Below are positions 36,285 through 46,679 of a DNA stretch of 64,000 bases, one piece after another. Made by a program: the position numbers and the translations under genes. The stretch covers positions 3,002,869 through 3,066,868 of the forward strand of contig NZ_KV917378.1 of assembly GCF_002019735.1 (NCBI RefSeq), written 5' to 3'. This DNA is from Salipaludibacillus agaradhaerens. Lineage in GTDB: Bacteria > Bacillota > Bacilli > Bacillales > Salisediminibacteriaceae. Under the pieces are notes generated by a model. That model was not told the DNA's origin. It saw only the letters and a list, made by a program, of their open reading frames with translations, and did no database searches. The number at the start of each line of letters is the position of its first letter. Positions within the stretch are counted from its first letter, which is position 1.

Positions 36285-36977
36285 ATGGTAAAGGGGAAAA
36301 AGGAAATTCAACGGGCTCGTATGTGGCGGTATTTTCTTGATGCTGCAACGGACGTGATTGAAGAAGAAGGGATTCAAAACGTCACCATTCGCAAAATTGC
36401 AGATCGAGCAGGCTATACGAGTTCCACAGCTTACAACTATTTTAAAGATCTCTCTCATTTAAAATTTTTCGCTGCGATGCGTTTTACGACGGATTATTTA
36501 AATGAGTTGCCAGATTATATGGCGAAGGGGAAAAATACGGTAGATAAGTGGCTGTATGCATGGGAGTGCTTTTGCAAGCATTCCTTTGAACAACCGGAGA
36601 TTTATTCTGTCATATTTATGGGGAATCTCGGTGTAGAACCAGAGGAGCTTCTTGATCATTATTATGATGTATATAAAGATGATTTAAGCGGGTTGCCGGA
36701 AACGATCCAAGCTATCATTATGCAGCACAATTTCTCTAAGCGGAGCGCTCAATTCATACAAGGTGCTGTGGAGGAGGGCTTTATAAAACAAGAGGATGTG
36801 ACACTTATTGCTGATATGACGCTGATGATATGGAAGGGTATGATGAATACCTATATGAATCATCGACGGACGGACACGAAACAAGAAGCGGCGGCTCGAA
36901 CGGTCCATTTCGTTCAACAATGTGTGATCCGGTCAATTGATCCGTCGAGGCGGGATGAATTGGCGTTTAACCTGTAA
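36285..36977 (+). CDS. TetR-family regulator
   Basis: 230 residues. The N-terminal helix-turn-helix (about 12-60; 'VTIRKIADRAGYTSSTAYNYFKDLSHL') is followed by a helical ligand-binding domain. It overlaps no gene and is followed 20 nt later by the CocE-type hydrolase. The tandem palindromes ahead of the BCCT gene are its likely operators. Its ligand is probably the transporter substrate or hydrolase product. Confidence 0.9.
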   Translation: MVKGKKEIQRARMWRYFLDAATDVIEEEGIQNVTIRKIADRAGYTSSTAYNYFKDLSHLKFFAAMRFTTDYLNELPDYMAKGKNTVDKWLYAWECFCKHSFEQPEIYSVIFMGNLGVEPEELLDHYYDVYKDDLSGLPETIQAIIMQHNFSKRSAQFIQGAVEEGFIKQEDVTLIADMTLMIWKGMMNTYMNHRRTDTKQEAAARTVHFVQQCVIRSIDPSRRDELAFNL

Positions 36978-36997
36978 CAAATGAAAGGATGACAGAC

Positions 36998-39052
36998 GTG
37001 GTTTTTAACATTAAAGATTCGCAAAAACGAAGGGTGAAAACAGATTTTCCCCGAGAGATAGAGAAAAAGGCGCATAGTTGGATTCCCATGTCAGACGGGA
37101 GGAAGTTAGCTGCTACTATTTGGTTGCCAGTAGATGCTGACGAGAACCCTGTTCCAGCTATTTTGGAATATATTCCTTACAGAAAAAACGATTTTACCGC
37201 AATTCGTGATTCTGTCAGACACCCTTATTTTGCAGGGCACGGCTATGCCAGTATTCGTGTGGATATTGGCGGAACCGGTGATTCAGATGGCTATTTAAAA
37301 GATGAATATTTAAAGCAAGAACAAGATGACGCCTTAGAAGTGCTCAGCTGGATTGAACAACAAGCATGGAGTACTGGTGCAGTAGGTATGATCGGAAAAT
37401 CGTGGGGAGGATTTAATAGTCTTCAAGTGGCCGCACGTCAGCACCCGGCCCTTAAAGCGATTATTACCCTTTGTTCAACAGACGATCGTTATGCGGATGA
37501 TGTCCATTATCGTGGTGGTAATGTCCTTGCTTCAGATATGCTTTGGTGGGCATCCACAATGTTTGCCTATAATGCTCGTCCTCAAGATCCAGAGGTAGTT
37601 GGTGAAGCCTGGAAAGAAAATTGGCTCGAACGCTTGGAGAAAACACCACCTTTTGTAGAAGAGTGGTTGCGTCACCAGAGACGGGATGATTATTGGAAAC
37701 ATGGTTCTGTCTGTGAGAACATTGAGGATATTACGATACCGGTCTTCGCTGTAAGTGGCTGGCAAGATGGGTACACAGATGCTGTTTTTCGGCTTCTACA
37801 AGATTTACCTGGTGAGAGTAAAGGTTTAGTTGGTCCTTGGGCCCATGAATACCCGGAAGTAGCAACACCAGAACCGGCAATTGGATTTTTACAGGAGTGT
37901 CTTCGTTGGTGGGATCACTGGTTAAAAGGTGAGGATACTGGCATTATGAAGGAACCTAAGCTTACCTCATGGATTCAAAATAGCGAAAAACCGCAAGTTA
38001 CGTATGAGGAACGGCCAGGGAAATGGGTCGCAGATAATAGTTGGCCTTCTAAACATGTGACTAACCGTGCGTACTGGTTATGGAACGAGAAACTTGGGAA
38101 AGCCCCAGTTGAAAAAAATGAAAAGACACTCATTCCGAGCGTGCAGGAACATGGCTTTTATTCAGGGGTATTTTGTCCATTCGGACAGCCAGGTGATTTA
38201 CCAGCAGATCAGCGGTTGGAAAATGGGAAAGCTGTGACCTTCACATCTGAGCCTTTGGAAGATACGATAGAACTGTTAGGCCACCCAAAATTTTATGCGG
38301 ACCTGTCGTCTGATCAAGAAGATGCTTTCATTGCGGTTCGGTTGATGGATAAAGCGCCAACAGGAGAATCTACCTTAATAAGCTGGGGTATGCTTAATTT
38401 GACACATCGCCATTCTCATGAGTATCCGGAAAAATTAGTAAAGGGAGAACGTTATAAAGTAGAGGTGAAGCTGGATGCTCTAGGCCAGCAAATACCGAAA
38501 GGCCACCGTATTGAAATAGCGGTAGCCCCTACTTATTGGCCGTCGGCGTGGCCATCACCAAAACCAGTGAATTTGACCTTATACAGTGGGGAGGCTACCC
38601 GTTTACAGCTGCCTGTGAGATCACCTCAGCAGCAAGATGAAACAGCAGGCGACTTTGATGCTCCAGAAACGGCACCTGTTATGGAACGAGAGATTATCCG
38701 AAAAGAAAAGCGGACGAGACAGGTGATCCATGAACCCATAACAGGAGAATGGACACTTAGTGATTATTCGGATGAAGGCGAGCGTCGTTTACCAGAGAAT
38801 GGTCTACAATATGGTAGTGTTAATAAAAATGTATGGTCTATTCGCGAAGGAGACCCTCTGTCTGCACGTAATCGCTGTGAATGGGAGCTGACCATCGGCC
38901 GTGGACAGTGGCAGACGAAGGTGCAAACATGCAGTGATATGTGGAGTGATGAGACGACCTTCTATCTCGTTAATAAGTTAGTAGCTTTTGAAGGAGATAA
39001 AGAGATTTTCTCAAAGACATGGGAGACAGAAATTGACAGGGACCATGTTTAA
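36998..39052 (+). CDS. CocE/NonD-family serine hydrolase (S15 fold)
   Basis: 684 residues of the X-Pro dipeptidyl-peptidase/cocaine-esterase family. The alpha/beta-hydrolase core carries the nucleophile Ser in 'GMIGKSWGGFNS' (near 140), Asp in 'VSGWQDGYTDAVF' and His in 'GLVGPWAHEYPE'. The C-terminal jelly roll (about 400-560) is the X-Pro_C domain. No signal peptide, so it acts in the cytoplasm. I choose GTG 36998, since AAAGGAT is 8 nt ahead; ATG 36989 overlaps that site. Substrates in the family are esters and amides. Beside a BCCT carrier, hydrolysis of an acyl-quaternary amine is a reasonable inference. Confidence 0.85.
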   Translation: MVFNIKDSQKRRVKTDFPREIEKKAHSWIPMSDGRKLAATIWLPVDADENPVPAILEYIPYRKNDFTAIRDSVRHPYFAGHGYASIRVDIGGTGDSDGYLKDEYLKQEQDDALEVLSWIEQQAWSTGAVGMIGKSWGGFNSLQVAARQHPALKAIITLCSTDDRYADDVHYRGGNVLASDMLWWASTMFAYNARPQDPEVVGEAWKENWLERLEKTPPFVEEWLRHQRRDDYWKHGSVCENIEDITIPVFAVSGWQDGYTDAVFRLLQDLPGESKGLVGPWAHEYPEVATPEPAIGFLQECLRWWDHWLKGEDTGIMKEPKLTSWIQNSEKPQVTYEERPGKWVADNSWPSKHVTNRAYWLWNEKLGKAPVEKNEKTLIPSVQEHGFYSGVFCPFGQPGDLPADQRLENGKAVTFTSEPLEDTIELLGHPKFYADLSSDQEDAFIAVRLMDKAPTGESTLISWGMLNLTHRHSHEYPEKLVKGERYKVEVKLDALGQQIPKGHRIEIAVAPTYWPSAWPSPKPVNLTLYSGEATRLQLPVRSPQQQDETAGDFDAPETAPVMEREIIRKEKRTRQVIHEPITGEWTLSDYSDEGERRLPENGLQYGSVNKNVWSIREGDPLSARNRCEWELTIGRGQWQTKVQTCSDMWSDETTFYLVNKLVAFEGDKEIFSKTWETEIDRDHV

Positions 39053-39391
39053 TTCAGGACCAAATGTTTAAAACGGTTAAAAAAAGATTTAAAGGTACGG
39101 TATATAAGTGAGTTTAACGATAAAAATGTTCGTTAATGATAGGTGCGATAACCTATCATGGACAGAATGGAACAAAATATAGCTACTTGAACAATGGCAG
39201 ACGGTCTAGCTTTAAGGTTGGACCGTCTAGTTCATTTATAAGTGATGGTTTTAGACTAACAATATAAATCATCTCTTCTCTATAACCTTCTATTGTGATG
39301 AGAAGAAATCAATCAAATCACTTCATTTTTGATGACTTCCCTATCATTAATAAGACCTCCCTCTTGCGGCTAAGCAGTAGTTGAGGTTATA
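39053..39391. other. Intergenic with two hairpins
   Basis: Holds ATGATAGGT/ACCTATCAT (39136-39159) and AGACGGTC/GACCGTCT (39199-39228). The second is a possible terminator after the CocE gene, with only a weak T tract. No gene seen. Confidence 0.4.
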
Positions 39392-39410
39392 ATTGATAAT
39401 GATTATCAAT
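39392..39410 (+). promoter_or_regulatory. Fur box upstream of the ABC exporter
   Basis: TGATAAT-G-ATTATCA is a perfect 7-1-7 Fur palindrome, about 80 nt ahead of the exporter start. Iron-dependent repression is expected. Confidence 0.85.
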
Positions 39411-39491
39411 TACTGATGTAACGTCTATGGATCACCTCGTTTGTCCCTCAGAGTGTAGGTTCGGCCGTTCTTCTATTAGGGGGTTTTAAGG

Positions 39492-41201
39492 TTGCTTGCT
39501 CGTTTCTTTTCTTATTACAAGCCTTATAAAGGGCTATTTATTTTAGACTTTTCTTGTGCTGTGTTCGTTGGTTTGTTAGAACTGGCTTTTCCTCTTGCGG
39601 TTAACCAAGTTATTGACCGGCTTTTACCTGAGGGAAACTGGTTAATTATATTCTGGGCGTGTGTGGGGTTACTCTTCATCTATGCTTTAAATACGGCGAT
39701 GCATTACGTTGTCACGTATTGGGGGCACATGTTGGGCATTAATATTGAAACGGATATGCGGAGAAAGTTGTTTAAACATATGCAAAAGCTGTCTTTCGGT
39801 TACTTCGATAATAGTAAGACAGGGCACTCAATTTCTCGACTAACAAAGGATTTAGAGGAAATTGGTGAAGTGGCTCACCATGGTCCTGAAGATGTCTTCG
39901 TCGCTGTAATGACGTTAGTCGGCTCATTAGCGATCATGATGACAATAAATTGGAGACTTGCGCTCATTATTTTTACTGTGGTACCGTTAATCGTGATTTT
40001 TGCCATCTACTTTAACAAAAAAATGACTCATACTTTTCGACGTATGTTCAAGGATGTAGCCGATATTAATGCGAGAGTGGAGGATAGTATCGGAGGCATT
40101 CGCGTTGTTAAAGCATTCGCTAATGAAAAGTATGAACAAACACAGTTTGCCAAAAATAATGCGCAATATCGTCACACGAAGCTCGCTTCCTATAAAATAA
40201 TGGCTCAAAATGTCACAGCTAACTATATGTTGATGCGGCTTGTTACTTTACTTACATTAATGTTTGGTACGTGGTTTGTTATTGGTGGTAATTTAACATA
40301 CGGTGAGTTTGTGGCCTATATTTTATTAACAAATATTTTAATTAACCCTATTCAAAAAATTAACGCGGTTATTGAAAGTTATCCTAAAGGTATCGCAGGA
40401 TTTAAACGCTATACAGAAGTGATTGACTTACAGCCTGATATTTCGGATGCAGAGGACGCAATAGAAGCTGATTTAGATGGCCATATTACTTATTCGAATG
40501 TGACGTTTGGCTATAAAGGCTTGGAGAAAGTGCTTAACGGCATTAACTTATCCATTGCAGCCGGTGAAACTGTGGCATTTGTCGGACCTTCAGGAGCAGG
40601 AAAAACGACACTGTGTAGTCTTCTTCCTCGCTTTTATGATGTAGATGAAGGGGCTATTACAATTGATGGCATTGATATCCGTAACATTAAGCAAGAGTCA
40701 TTGCGGAGCCAAATTGGGATTGTTCAACAGGACGTCTTCCTGTTTTCAGGAAGTATTAAAGAGAACATTGCTTACGGAAACTTGATGGCGACAGATGAGG
40801 AGATCATGGAAGCGGCTCGGAAGGCTCGCCTTGATGACTTTATTGAAAGTCAGCCAGATGGGTTAGAGACGATCATCGGTGAGCGGGGGGTTAAGCTTTC
40901 TGGAGGACAAAAGCAACGTTTATCGATCGCCCGAATGTTTTTAAAAAACCCACCTATTCTCATTCTGGATGAGGCCACCTCGGCGTTGGATACAGAAACA
41001 GAAATTGCAATTCAAAAATCATTAACGGAACTATCAAAAGGACGAACGACTTTGGTGATTGCTCATCGGCTAGCAACGATTAAACATGCGGACCGCATCG
41101 TTGTGGTGACGAAAGAGGGCATTGCTGAACAAGGTCATCATGATGAATTAATAGGTTCAAATGGTGTTTACAGCCGCTTGCACCACGCGCAGTTCAGTTA
41201 A
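39492..41201 (+). CDS. ywjA: Fur-controlled ABC half-exporter, YwjA-like
   Basis: 569 residues: six membrane helices (ABC type 1 exporter; 1-310) and a nucleotide-binding domain with Walker A GPSGAGKTT, Q-loop 'GIVQQDVFLFSG', signature 'LSGGQKQR' and Walker B 'ILILDEATSALD'. The start 'MLARFFSYYKPYKGLFILDF' closely resembles B. subtilis YwjA, whose gene also belongs to the Fur regulon as I recall. It works as a homodimer; the cargo is unproven, with lipid or a siderophore-related molecule possible. TTG start after TTAGGGGGTTTTAAGG. Confidence 0.85.
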   Translation: MLARFFSYYKPYKGLFILDFSCAVFVGLLELAFPLAVNQVIDRLLPEGNWLIIFWACVGLLFIYALNTAMHYVVTYWGHMLGINIETDMRRKLFKHMQKLSFGYFDNSKTGHSISRLTKDLEEIGEVAHHGPEDVFVAVMTLVGSLAIMMTINWRLALIIFTVVPLIVIFAIYFNKKMTHTFRRMFKDVADINARVEDSIGGIRVVKAFANEKYEQTQFAKNNAQYRHTKLASYKIMAQNVTANYMLMRLVTLLTLMFGTWFVIGGNLTYGEFVAYILLTNILINPIQKINAVIESYPKGIAGFKRYTEVIDLQPDISDAEDAIEADLDGHITYSNVTFGYKGLEKVLNGINLSIAAGETVAFVGPSGAGKTTLCSLLPRFYDVDEGAITIDGIDIRNIKQESLRSQIGIVQQDVFLFSGSIKENIAYGNLMATDEEIMEAARKARLDDFIESQPDGLETIIGERGVKLSGGQKQRLSIARMFLKNPPILILDEATSALDTETEIAIQKSLTELSKGRTTLVIAHRLATIKHADRIVVVTKEGIAEQGHHDELIGSNGVYSRLHHAQFS

Positions 41202-41211
41202 ATAGATAATG

Positions 41212-41252
41212 AAAGACTTTGTTATGTGGGGTGCATAACAAGGTCTTTTTTG
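41212..41252 (+). terminator. Terminator after ywjA
   Basis: Stem AAAGACTTTGTTATG with CATAACAAGGTCTTTT, followed by T-rich sequence. Confidence 0.85.
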
Positions 41253-41302
41253 TTAAGAATTTAAAGCCAATCACCTAGAGACTTCGGTGGACAAAGGACA
41301 AG

Positions 41303-41590
41303 TTACCATCGATATTTTTCGCTTCGCCCCCTTATACTAGTCACCACCATGTCTTCAATCTCATCAAGATGAGGGCATTGTAAACGATAGCATAAAGAGT
41401 AAGTCGTAATTTGTAGACAGCTTTCAGTTCCTGAATAGCTCCCTATTTTAATCAGTTTCTTACTGCCTTGATATTTCGTCTGTTCGGTTTGTCTGACATC
41501 GATAATATCTTTTATAGGAATTTTTATACTTGCCATTTGCCACTGAACGACGAGATTATCGCCCACAGTTTTAACACTTACATTCAACAT
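41303..41590 (-). CDS. SunI/YnzG-like PH-domain protein
   Basis: 95 residues beginning 'MLNVSVKTVGDNLVVQWQMASIKIPIKDIIDV', the start pattern of the SunI/YnzG family (SunI gives sublancin immunity in B. subtilis). The small beta-rich domain fits a bacterial PH fold. It lacks an obvious membrane anchor at the N-terminus. No bacteriocin gene lies beside it, so immunity is only a family inference. ATG after AGAGGGAGAAGCGAAT. Confidence 0.55.
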   Translation of the reverse strand: MLNVSVKTVGDNLVVQWQMASIKIPIKDIIDVRQTEQTKYQGSKKLIKIGSYSGTESCLQITTYSLCYRLQCPHLDEIEDMVVTSIRGRSEKYRW

Positions 41591-41848
41591 ATTCGCTTCT
41601 CCCTCTCATCTTCTTATAGTATTTTACGGCTTTAAAAGGCCAAAAGTTCACTAGTTCACACATATCTTTTTAAAAAAGATAAATGTCACGTTTTTATACT
41701 ATATATTGGTTACAAGTAGTCCTAAATGGGGAATTAGATCGTTAATAGGACTAAATATCTAAATGAACTTCAATGGTGTCGAATTTTGCCGATAGAATTA
41801 CTGTATTGGTATTGGTATTGGAATGTAAAAATAGAAAGGAGCGTTTTT

Positions 41849-43933
41849 ATGAAGAGGAAAAGCAGTATCCAAAAGAAGATACTCATCTTTGTGCCGGTAG
41901 TGATTGTTGCCATTGTCACACTATCATTGTTCAGTTATTTTTTTGCTAAATCGCAATTACAAGCTCAAATTTCAGAAAAAATGGGCCATTTATCAAGTGA
42001 GGTCGTTAATGATATAGATCGACAACTTATTAGTCACCAACGTCTTGGGGAAGCGTTAAGTTCTGTAGCTGGAGCTAATGGGACAGATTTTTCCCATGAT
42101 GATTATCATGCTTTATTTGAACGAATGCTCCCGTTAAATGAGGACACATTTGGCATGGGGGTATGGTTTGAGCCTTACGCCCATGATTCAGATACAGAGT
42201 ATATGGGACCATATGCTTATAAAGATGGTGAGAACGTCGTTTTTACAGATGAATATGAAACGGCAGAATATGATTATCCAAGTCATGAGTGGTATATAGC
42301 GGGGGCAGAATCAGGTGAGGTATCGTGGACAGCCCCTTATTTCGACGAAGCTCTTGATACAACGCTCATTACGACAAGTATTCCATTCTATTCGCATACA
42401 GGGTCACTGGCTGGTGTGATATCCAGTGATATTGATATAGGGAACTTACAAACGATTGTTGAAACGATTGATACAGGCACTGAGAGCGGCGAGACATTTT
42501 TGCTAGGATCTGGTGAGGAGTTCATTGTTCATCCTGATGGGGGGACACAATTAGAGGTGACAGTGGCTGATGATGGGGAACTTTCTTCTCTTCACGATGC
42601 TATGGCAACCCAAGCCTCAGGCGTCCACACCGTTGCCTTAAGCTCTGGTGATGCTCACGTCTATTATGAACATATCCCACGAACAGACTGGACGCTAGGG
42701 CTTGTTATTCCAGACGATGAAGCCTATGCGGCGTTAAATCAGTTACTTTTACAAATCATTATCGTCTCAGTTGTCATCATTTTGGTGTTTGTGATGATTG
42801 CGCTTATAATAGCGAAGAAAATTACGAAACCAGTAAAACAGCTTAATGATGAAGTAAGTAAAGTAGCTTCAGGAGATTTATCAGTGCACCTTGAGCCGTC
42901 AACGTCAGATGAAATTGGCGAATTGACGGACAACTTTAACGGGATGGTTAAAAACATTAGAGAACTCGTTACATCTGTTAAAACGTCAATTCATACTGTG
43001 GCAGATTCTACGGAACAATTGAGTGCTGTATCGGAAGAAACAACCGCATCAAGTGAGGAAATTAATCGGGCAATGAGCGATGCTGCTAATGGGGCATCAG
43101 AAGCGGCGAACCATGCTGAGAGTACTAATGAACAAACGGTATCATTGTCTGAGCAATTGACTAATTTAGTTAAGCAAACGAACCAATTAAAAGGGTTCTC
43201 AGGGGATGTGCAGTCCCTAAATGAGCAAGGATTGACCCAAATGGGACTTTTGAAAGAAAAATCTACCGCCTCAAAAAATGTGGTCATGTCTGTGGAAACT
43301 GTCATTCAAAAGCTATCAGCTAAAATGACGGAAATAGGGACTATTGTCAATACCATCAGTGACATTTCTGAACAAACGAATTTACTGGCGTTAAATGCAT
43401 CTATTGAGGCAGCCAGAGCAGGAGAACAAGGTAAAGGGTTTGCGGTAGTAGCTGATGAAGTGAGAAAGCTTGCAGAACAAACATCTCAAGCGACAGAAAA
43501 TATTAGTCACACAATTAAAAAGGTCCAGTCTGAGTCGAAGGACGCTGAGAAACAAATCTCATCTTCAAGGGAAATGTCAGAAGCTCAAAATAAAGCGGCG
43601 GAAGACTCCTCCCAGCTTTTCGAAACGATATCTGAGAAAAATGACCAAATGATTAAGGCAATTGGAGAAATTGGAAAAGATATTGATAACATTGATGCTT
43701 ATAAAGACAATGTCGTCGAATCCATTAGTCATATTGCGGCTATTTTACAAGAAAGTGCGGCAGCCTCTGAAGAAGTTAGCGCATCTACTGAGGAGCAATT
43801 AAAAGCATTACGAACAATCACCACATCAGCTGAAAACCTCCAAGAATCTGGTGAAGCCCTCGAAAGATTGATTGAACGATTCTCAACGGAGCGTCATGAA
43901 TCAGTGGAAGATGATGTGGAGGAAACGCCTTAA
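41849..43933 (+). CDS. Methyl-accepting chemotaxis protein with dCache sensor
   Basis: 694 residues. TM1 (about 13-33), an extracellular dCache-type domain (about 35-300; '[17 protein letters not shown]', '[25 protein letters not shown]'), TM2 (about 308-330), HAMP, then the signalling coiled coil with hairpin tip '[39 protein letters not shown]'-type sequence split over residues 540-580. It signals to CheA/CheW; the ligand is likely an amino acid or organic acid. Start chosen at MKRKSS, which follows GAAAGGAGCG; the longer frame adds an aromatic run not typical of MCPs. Confidence 0.93.
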   Translation: MKRKSSIQKKILIFVPVVIVAIVTLSLFSYFFAKSQLQAQISEKMGHLSSEVVNDIDRQLISHQRLGEALSSVAGANGTDFSHDDYHALFERMLPLNEDTFGMGVWFEPYAHDSDTEYMGPYAYKDGENVVFTDEYETAEYDYPSHEWYIAGAESGEVSWTAPYFDEALDTTLITTSIPFYSHTGSLAGVISSDIDIGNLQTIVETIDTGTESGETFLLGSGEEFIVHPDGGTQLEVTVADDGELSSLHDAMATQASGVHTVALSSGDAHVYYEHIPRTDWTLGLVIPDDEAYAALNQLLLQIIIVSVVIILVFVMIALIIAKKITKPVKQLNDEVSKVASGDLSVHLEPSTSDEIGELTDNFNGMVKNIRELVTSVKTSIHTVADSTEQLSAVSEETTASSEEINRAMSDAANGASEAANHAESTNEQTVSLSEQLTNLVKQTNQLKGFSGDVQSLNEQGLTQMGLLKEKSTASKNVVMSVETVIQKLSAKMTEIGTIVNTISDISEQTNLLALNASIEAARAGEQGKGFAVVADEVRKLAEQTSQATENISHTIKKVQSESKDAEKQISSSREMSEAQNKAAEDSSQLFETISEKNDQMIKAIGEIGKDIDNIDAYKDNVVESISHIAAILQESAAASEEVSASTEEQLKALRTITTSAENLQESGEALERLIERFSTERHESVEDDVEETP

Positions 43934-44038
43934 TTAAGTGGTGTATCGAAAATACCAAGTGAAGACATATTACGGTGAAGGAACTTAGAAGAGGAAAGGT
44001 TTCTTTAGCAATCATTTGAAAGAGGATAGGAGAGTTTT

Positions 44039-44080
44039 AATGGAAAAGGGCTAATAAAGTGCCCTTTTCCATTTTCTTTA
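44039..44080 (+). terminator. Terminator after the chemoreceptor gene
   Basis: Stem AATGGAAAAGGGC with GCCCTTTTCCATT, loop of 9 nt, then TTCTTTATT. Confidence 0.85.
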
Positions 44081-44116
44081 TTATGTGTAGAAAATATAAT
44101 ATCATCTTCTTGCTCA

Positions 44117-44216
44117 ACAATAGAGTGGAGAGCTAACGCCATTTAGGCGGGAGATAACGGACGCTGATGTCCTGATTCACACAACTCCCACAGATTAAAT
44201 GTGTCTTTTATTCCCA
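44117..44216 (+). repeat. Family A interspersed repeat, copy 6
   Basis: AATAGAGTGGAGAGCTAACG, GGCGGGAGATAACGGACGCT, GATGTCCTGATTCACACAAC, CTCCCACAGATTAAA. The left end and one arm are lost. It precedes the family B copy, as at 2.8-3.3 kb. Confidence 0.65.
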
Positions 44217-44310
44217 ATTTGAAAAGAAGAAGTCATATTCCATATGGATAAAAGCTCAAACTAAGTGAGAAGAAGGTGGAAAAAGTGCTTCATTAGCCAG
44301 TTGATAAAAA

Positions 44311-44660
44311 GATATTATTCTCCTCCTCTAGGGTAGTGAGAATCCGTTTTTATCAGTTGAGGGTCAGGTTAAGAACCCGATCTGAAAAATAGCCGGAGAA
44401 AATTCTCTTAAATAATCATTAGCCATGACACTAGCTTAAATAGGCGGAGGGATTCCGCTAATAGCCCGAAAAATATGAAAAATAGATCGTTTTTATTTGC
44501 ATAACCGGAAAATTTCCCCTTATATTCTCCAGAATGAGCTCATTTCTCCCTCTAACCGAAAAATATCCGCTTATTTTACTCTCACTAATGACTCAATTAT
44601 TGACAAGACTTTTTAATCTAAAGGCAAAGACATTTAAACCGAGATTATTAATGACAGGCC
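44311..44660 (+). repeat. Family B 340-bp repeat, copy 2
   Basis: Homologous to 2956-3296 throughout: CCTCTAGGGTAGTGAG, CGATCTGAAAAATAGCCGG, CATTAGCCATGA, GCTTAAATAGGCGGAG, CCGAAAAATATCCGCTTA, TTTTACTCTCACTAATGAC, TTATTAATGACAGG. The rest of the interval to 44887 (to the next gene) shows no credible coding frame. Confidence 0.7.
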
Positions 44661-44887
44661 CAAGGTAAAGCGTCCGTCTCCCCAGTCATCATTCGAACTT
44701 TGACTAATGACATTAATTAAAACACTCATTGCATTGAAACTACTTCGGTTATAGGACGTTTGCTTTTTTAAATTGATCAAGCTATGTTTAAGGTCATGGA
44801 ATATCATTTTTTTGCTTCTTATTTTATTAAGCAACTCCTATATAATAGAAAGGGTAGCGAGCTTCACTATAAGGGAGGTAAACATTC

Positions 44888-45595
44888 GTGCAAAAAATAC
44901 TTATTGTCGAAGATGACCCAAAAATTGCTAACTTACTACAAGCATACATAAAGGATTATGGTTACAGCGTTGTAACGGTACAGACTTTTGATCGTGTGTT
45001 GGAAGAGTTTCGTGCACATAATCCCGACCTCGTTCTACTCGACATCAACTTACCTAGCTTTGATGGGTATTACTGGTGTCGGCAAATCCGATTAGAGTCC
45101 GTTTGTCCAGTCATTTTTATTTCGGCAAGAACGGGTGAAATGGACCAAGTTATGGCACTTGAAAATGGCGGTGATGATTTCATCACAAAACCATTTCATG
45201 CCCAGGTGGTGGTGGCAAAAATTCGTAGCCATCTGCGAAGAGCCTATGGGGAGTACGCAGCAAAAGGGCAGGAGCGCAAAATGACGCATAAAGGCCTGAC
45301 ATTTTATCCTGAACGACTTGAATTATTATATGGGACACATAAGGTGACATTGTCGGCTAAGGAAGCGGGTATTATTGAACATTTAATGGAGCGCTTTCCA
45401 AGAGTCAGCGGACGGGAGGATTTACTGGAAACACTTTGGGACGATCAAACGTATGTGGACGAAAATACTTTAAATGTGAATATGACGCGCGTTAGGAAAA
45501 AGTTTAGTGACCTCGGACTTGATGATATGGTGGAAACGGTAAGAGGAGCGGGATATCGTCTGAATGACATTTGGGAAGAGGATCTGGAGTCATGA
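44888..45595 (+). CDS. bceR: BceR-type response regulator
   Basis: 235 residues: receiver domain (1-115; acidic pocket 'VEDDP', phosphorylated Asp in 'PDLVLLDINLPSFDG', Lys in 'FITKPFHAQ') and an OmpR-type winged helix (about 130-230; 'RVSGREDLLETLWDD', 'VNMTRVRKKF'). It activates the bceAB transporter genes downstream. The neighbouring kinase and transporter define a Bce module. Start is a GTG after AAGGGAGGTAAACATTC. Confidence 0.88.
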   Translation: MQKILIVEDDPKIANLLQAYIKDYGYSVVTVQTFDRVLEEFRAHNPDLVLLDINLPSFDGYYWCRQIRLESVCPVIFISARTGEMDQVMALENGGDDFITKPFHAQVVVAKIRSHLRRAYGEYAAKGQERKMTHKGLTFYPERLELLYGTHKVTLSAKEAGIIEHLMERFPRVSGREDLLETLWDDQTYVDENTLNVNMTRVRKKFSDLGLDDMVETVRGAGYRLNDIWEEDLES

Positions 45596-46593
45596 AGCTG
45601 TTTCTTAAAGAGCACTCACTTCTTATTGTCATTCAAATCATCCAGCTTTCTGGCGTTATTGGCGTCCTTTGGCTTGATGGCTACCGAGATTTTCAATTAT
45701 CGGTTTACGCTATTTTTTTAGGGTTAGTCGTGTTAACAGGCTATCTTGCGTATCATTACATTAGTCATCGGCACTTTTATGCACGCTTGAGTAAGCCGCT
45801 CATGTCACTTGATGATTCATACCAAAAAACAGAAGACATGCCGATGGCTAAAGCACTTGATCAGCTGTTAAAGGCCCAGTATAAGCATTATCATAAGCAA
45901 ATCAAAACGTTAGAAAAACAGCAAGAAGAGCATTTAACTTTTATCGACCAATGGGTTCATCAAATGAAGACGCCATTATCGGTTATTGATTTAACGGCAA
46001 GAAACGTGGAAGAGCCAGAGTCTTCAGATATTCGAGCGGAAACGGACCGAATGAAAAACGGATTGAGTACCGTCCTCTACATGGCGAGATTAAGGACGAT
46101 GGAACAGGATTTCCATTTTAAGCCTGTTTCCTTATCTACTCTCGTAAAAGAGGTGAATCATGAGAATAAACGGTTTTATATTCGCCATAATGTCTATCCT
46201 GAAGTAAGACAACAATCCCCTCACATTACAGTAGAAACGGATGAAAAATGGTTGATGTTTATCATTTCTCAGCTCGTAAACAATGCCGTTAAATACTCCA
46301 CTGATATCGCAAGTAAAATGACGATTGCCATCTATGAAAAAAATAGAGAAGCCATTCTTGAAGTGACCGACTTCGGCGTAGGGATTCCGACACAGGATAT
46401 AAAAAGAGTGTTTAACGCCTTTTACACGGGTGAAAATGGAAGGACGTTTAGGGAGTCAACGGGGATGGGACTTTATCTCGTTAAAGAAGTGCTTGATCAA
46501 CTCGGCCATCGTATTGAGTTAGAATCAAAAGAAGGAGAAGGAAGCACATTCCGTATCATTTTCTCTTCTGCGCAAAACCTTACAAGCGTGTAA
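45592..46593 (+). CDS. bceS: BceS-type intramembrane-sensing histidine kinase
   Basis: 333 residues. Two close membrane helices (about 10-28 and 37-55) with almost no extracellular loop are typical of intramembrane-sensing kinases, which detect flux through the BceAB transporter. H-box 'DQWVHQMKTPLSVIDLTARN' with the phosphorylated His, then N-, G1- and G2-boxes ('QLVNNAVKYS', 'VTDFGVGIP', 'GMGLYLVKEV'). Its ATG overlaps the regulator stop. Confidence 0.88.
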   Translation: MKLFLKEHSLLIVIQIIQLSGVIGVLWLDGYRDFQLSVYAIFLGLVVLTGYLAYHYISHRHFYARLSKPLMSLDDSYQKTEDMPMAKALDQLLKAQYKHYHKQIKTLEKQQEEHLTFIDQWVHQMKTPLSVIDLTARNVEEPESSDIRAETDRMKNGLSTVLYMARLRTMEQDFHFKPVSLSTLVKEVNHENKRFYIRHNVYPEVRQQSPHITVETDEKWLMFIISQLVNNAVKYSTDIASKMTIAIYEKNREAILEVTDFGVGIPTQDIKRVFNAFYTGENGRTFRESTGMGLYLVKEVLDQLGHRIELESKEGEGSTFRIIFSSAQNLTSV

Positions 46594-46679
46594 GGGAAAT
46601 GAAAGATGAATCGATAGTGACTTAGTCAGTATGAGCGGTAAACTGATCACAGATCAAAATAGGGAAAGGAGATCTTGTG

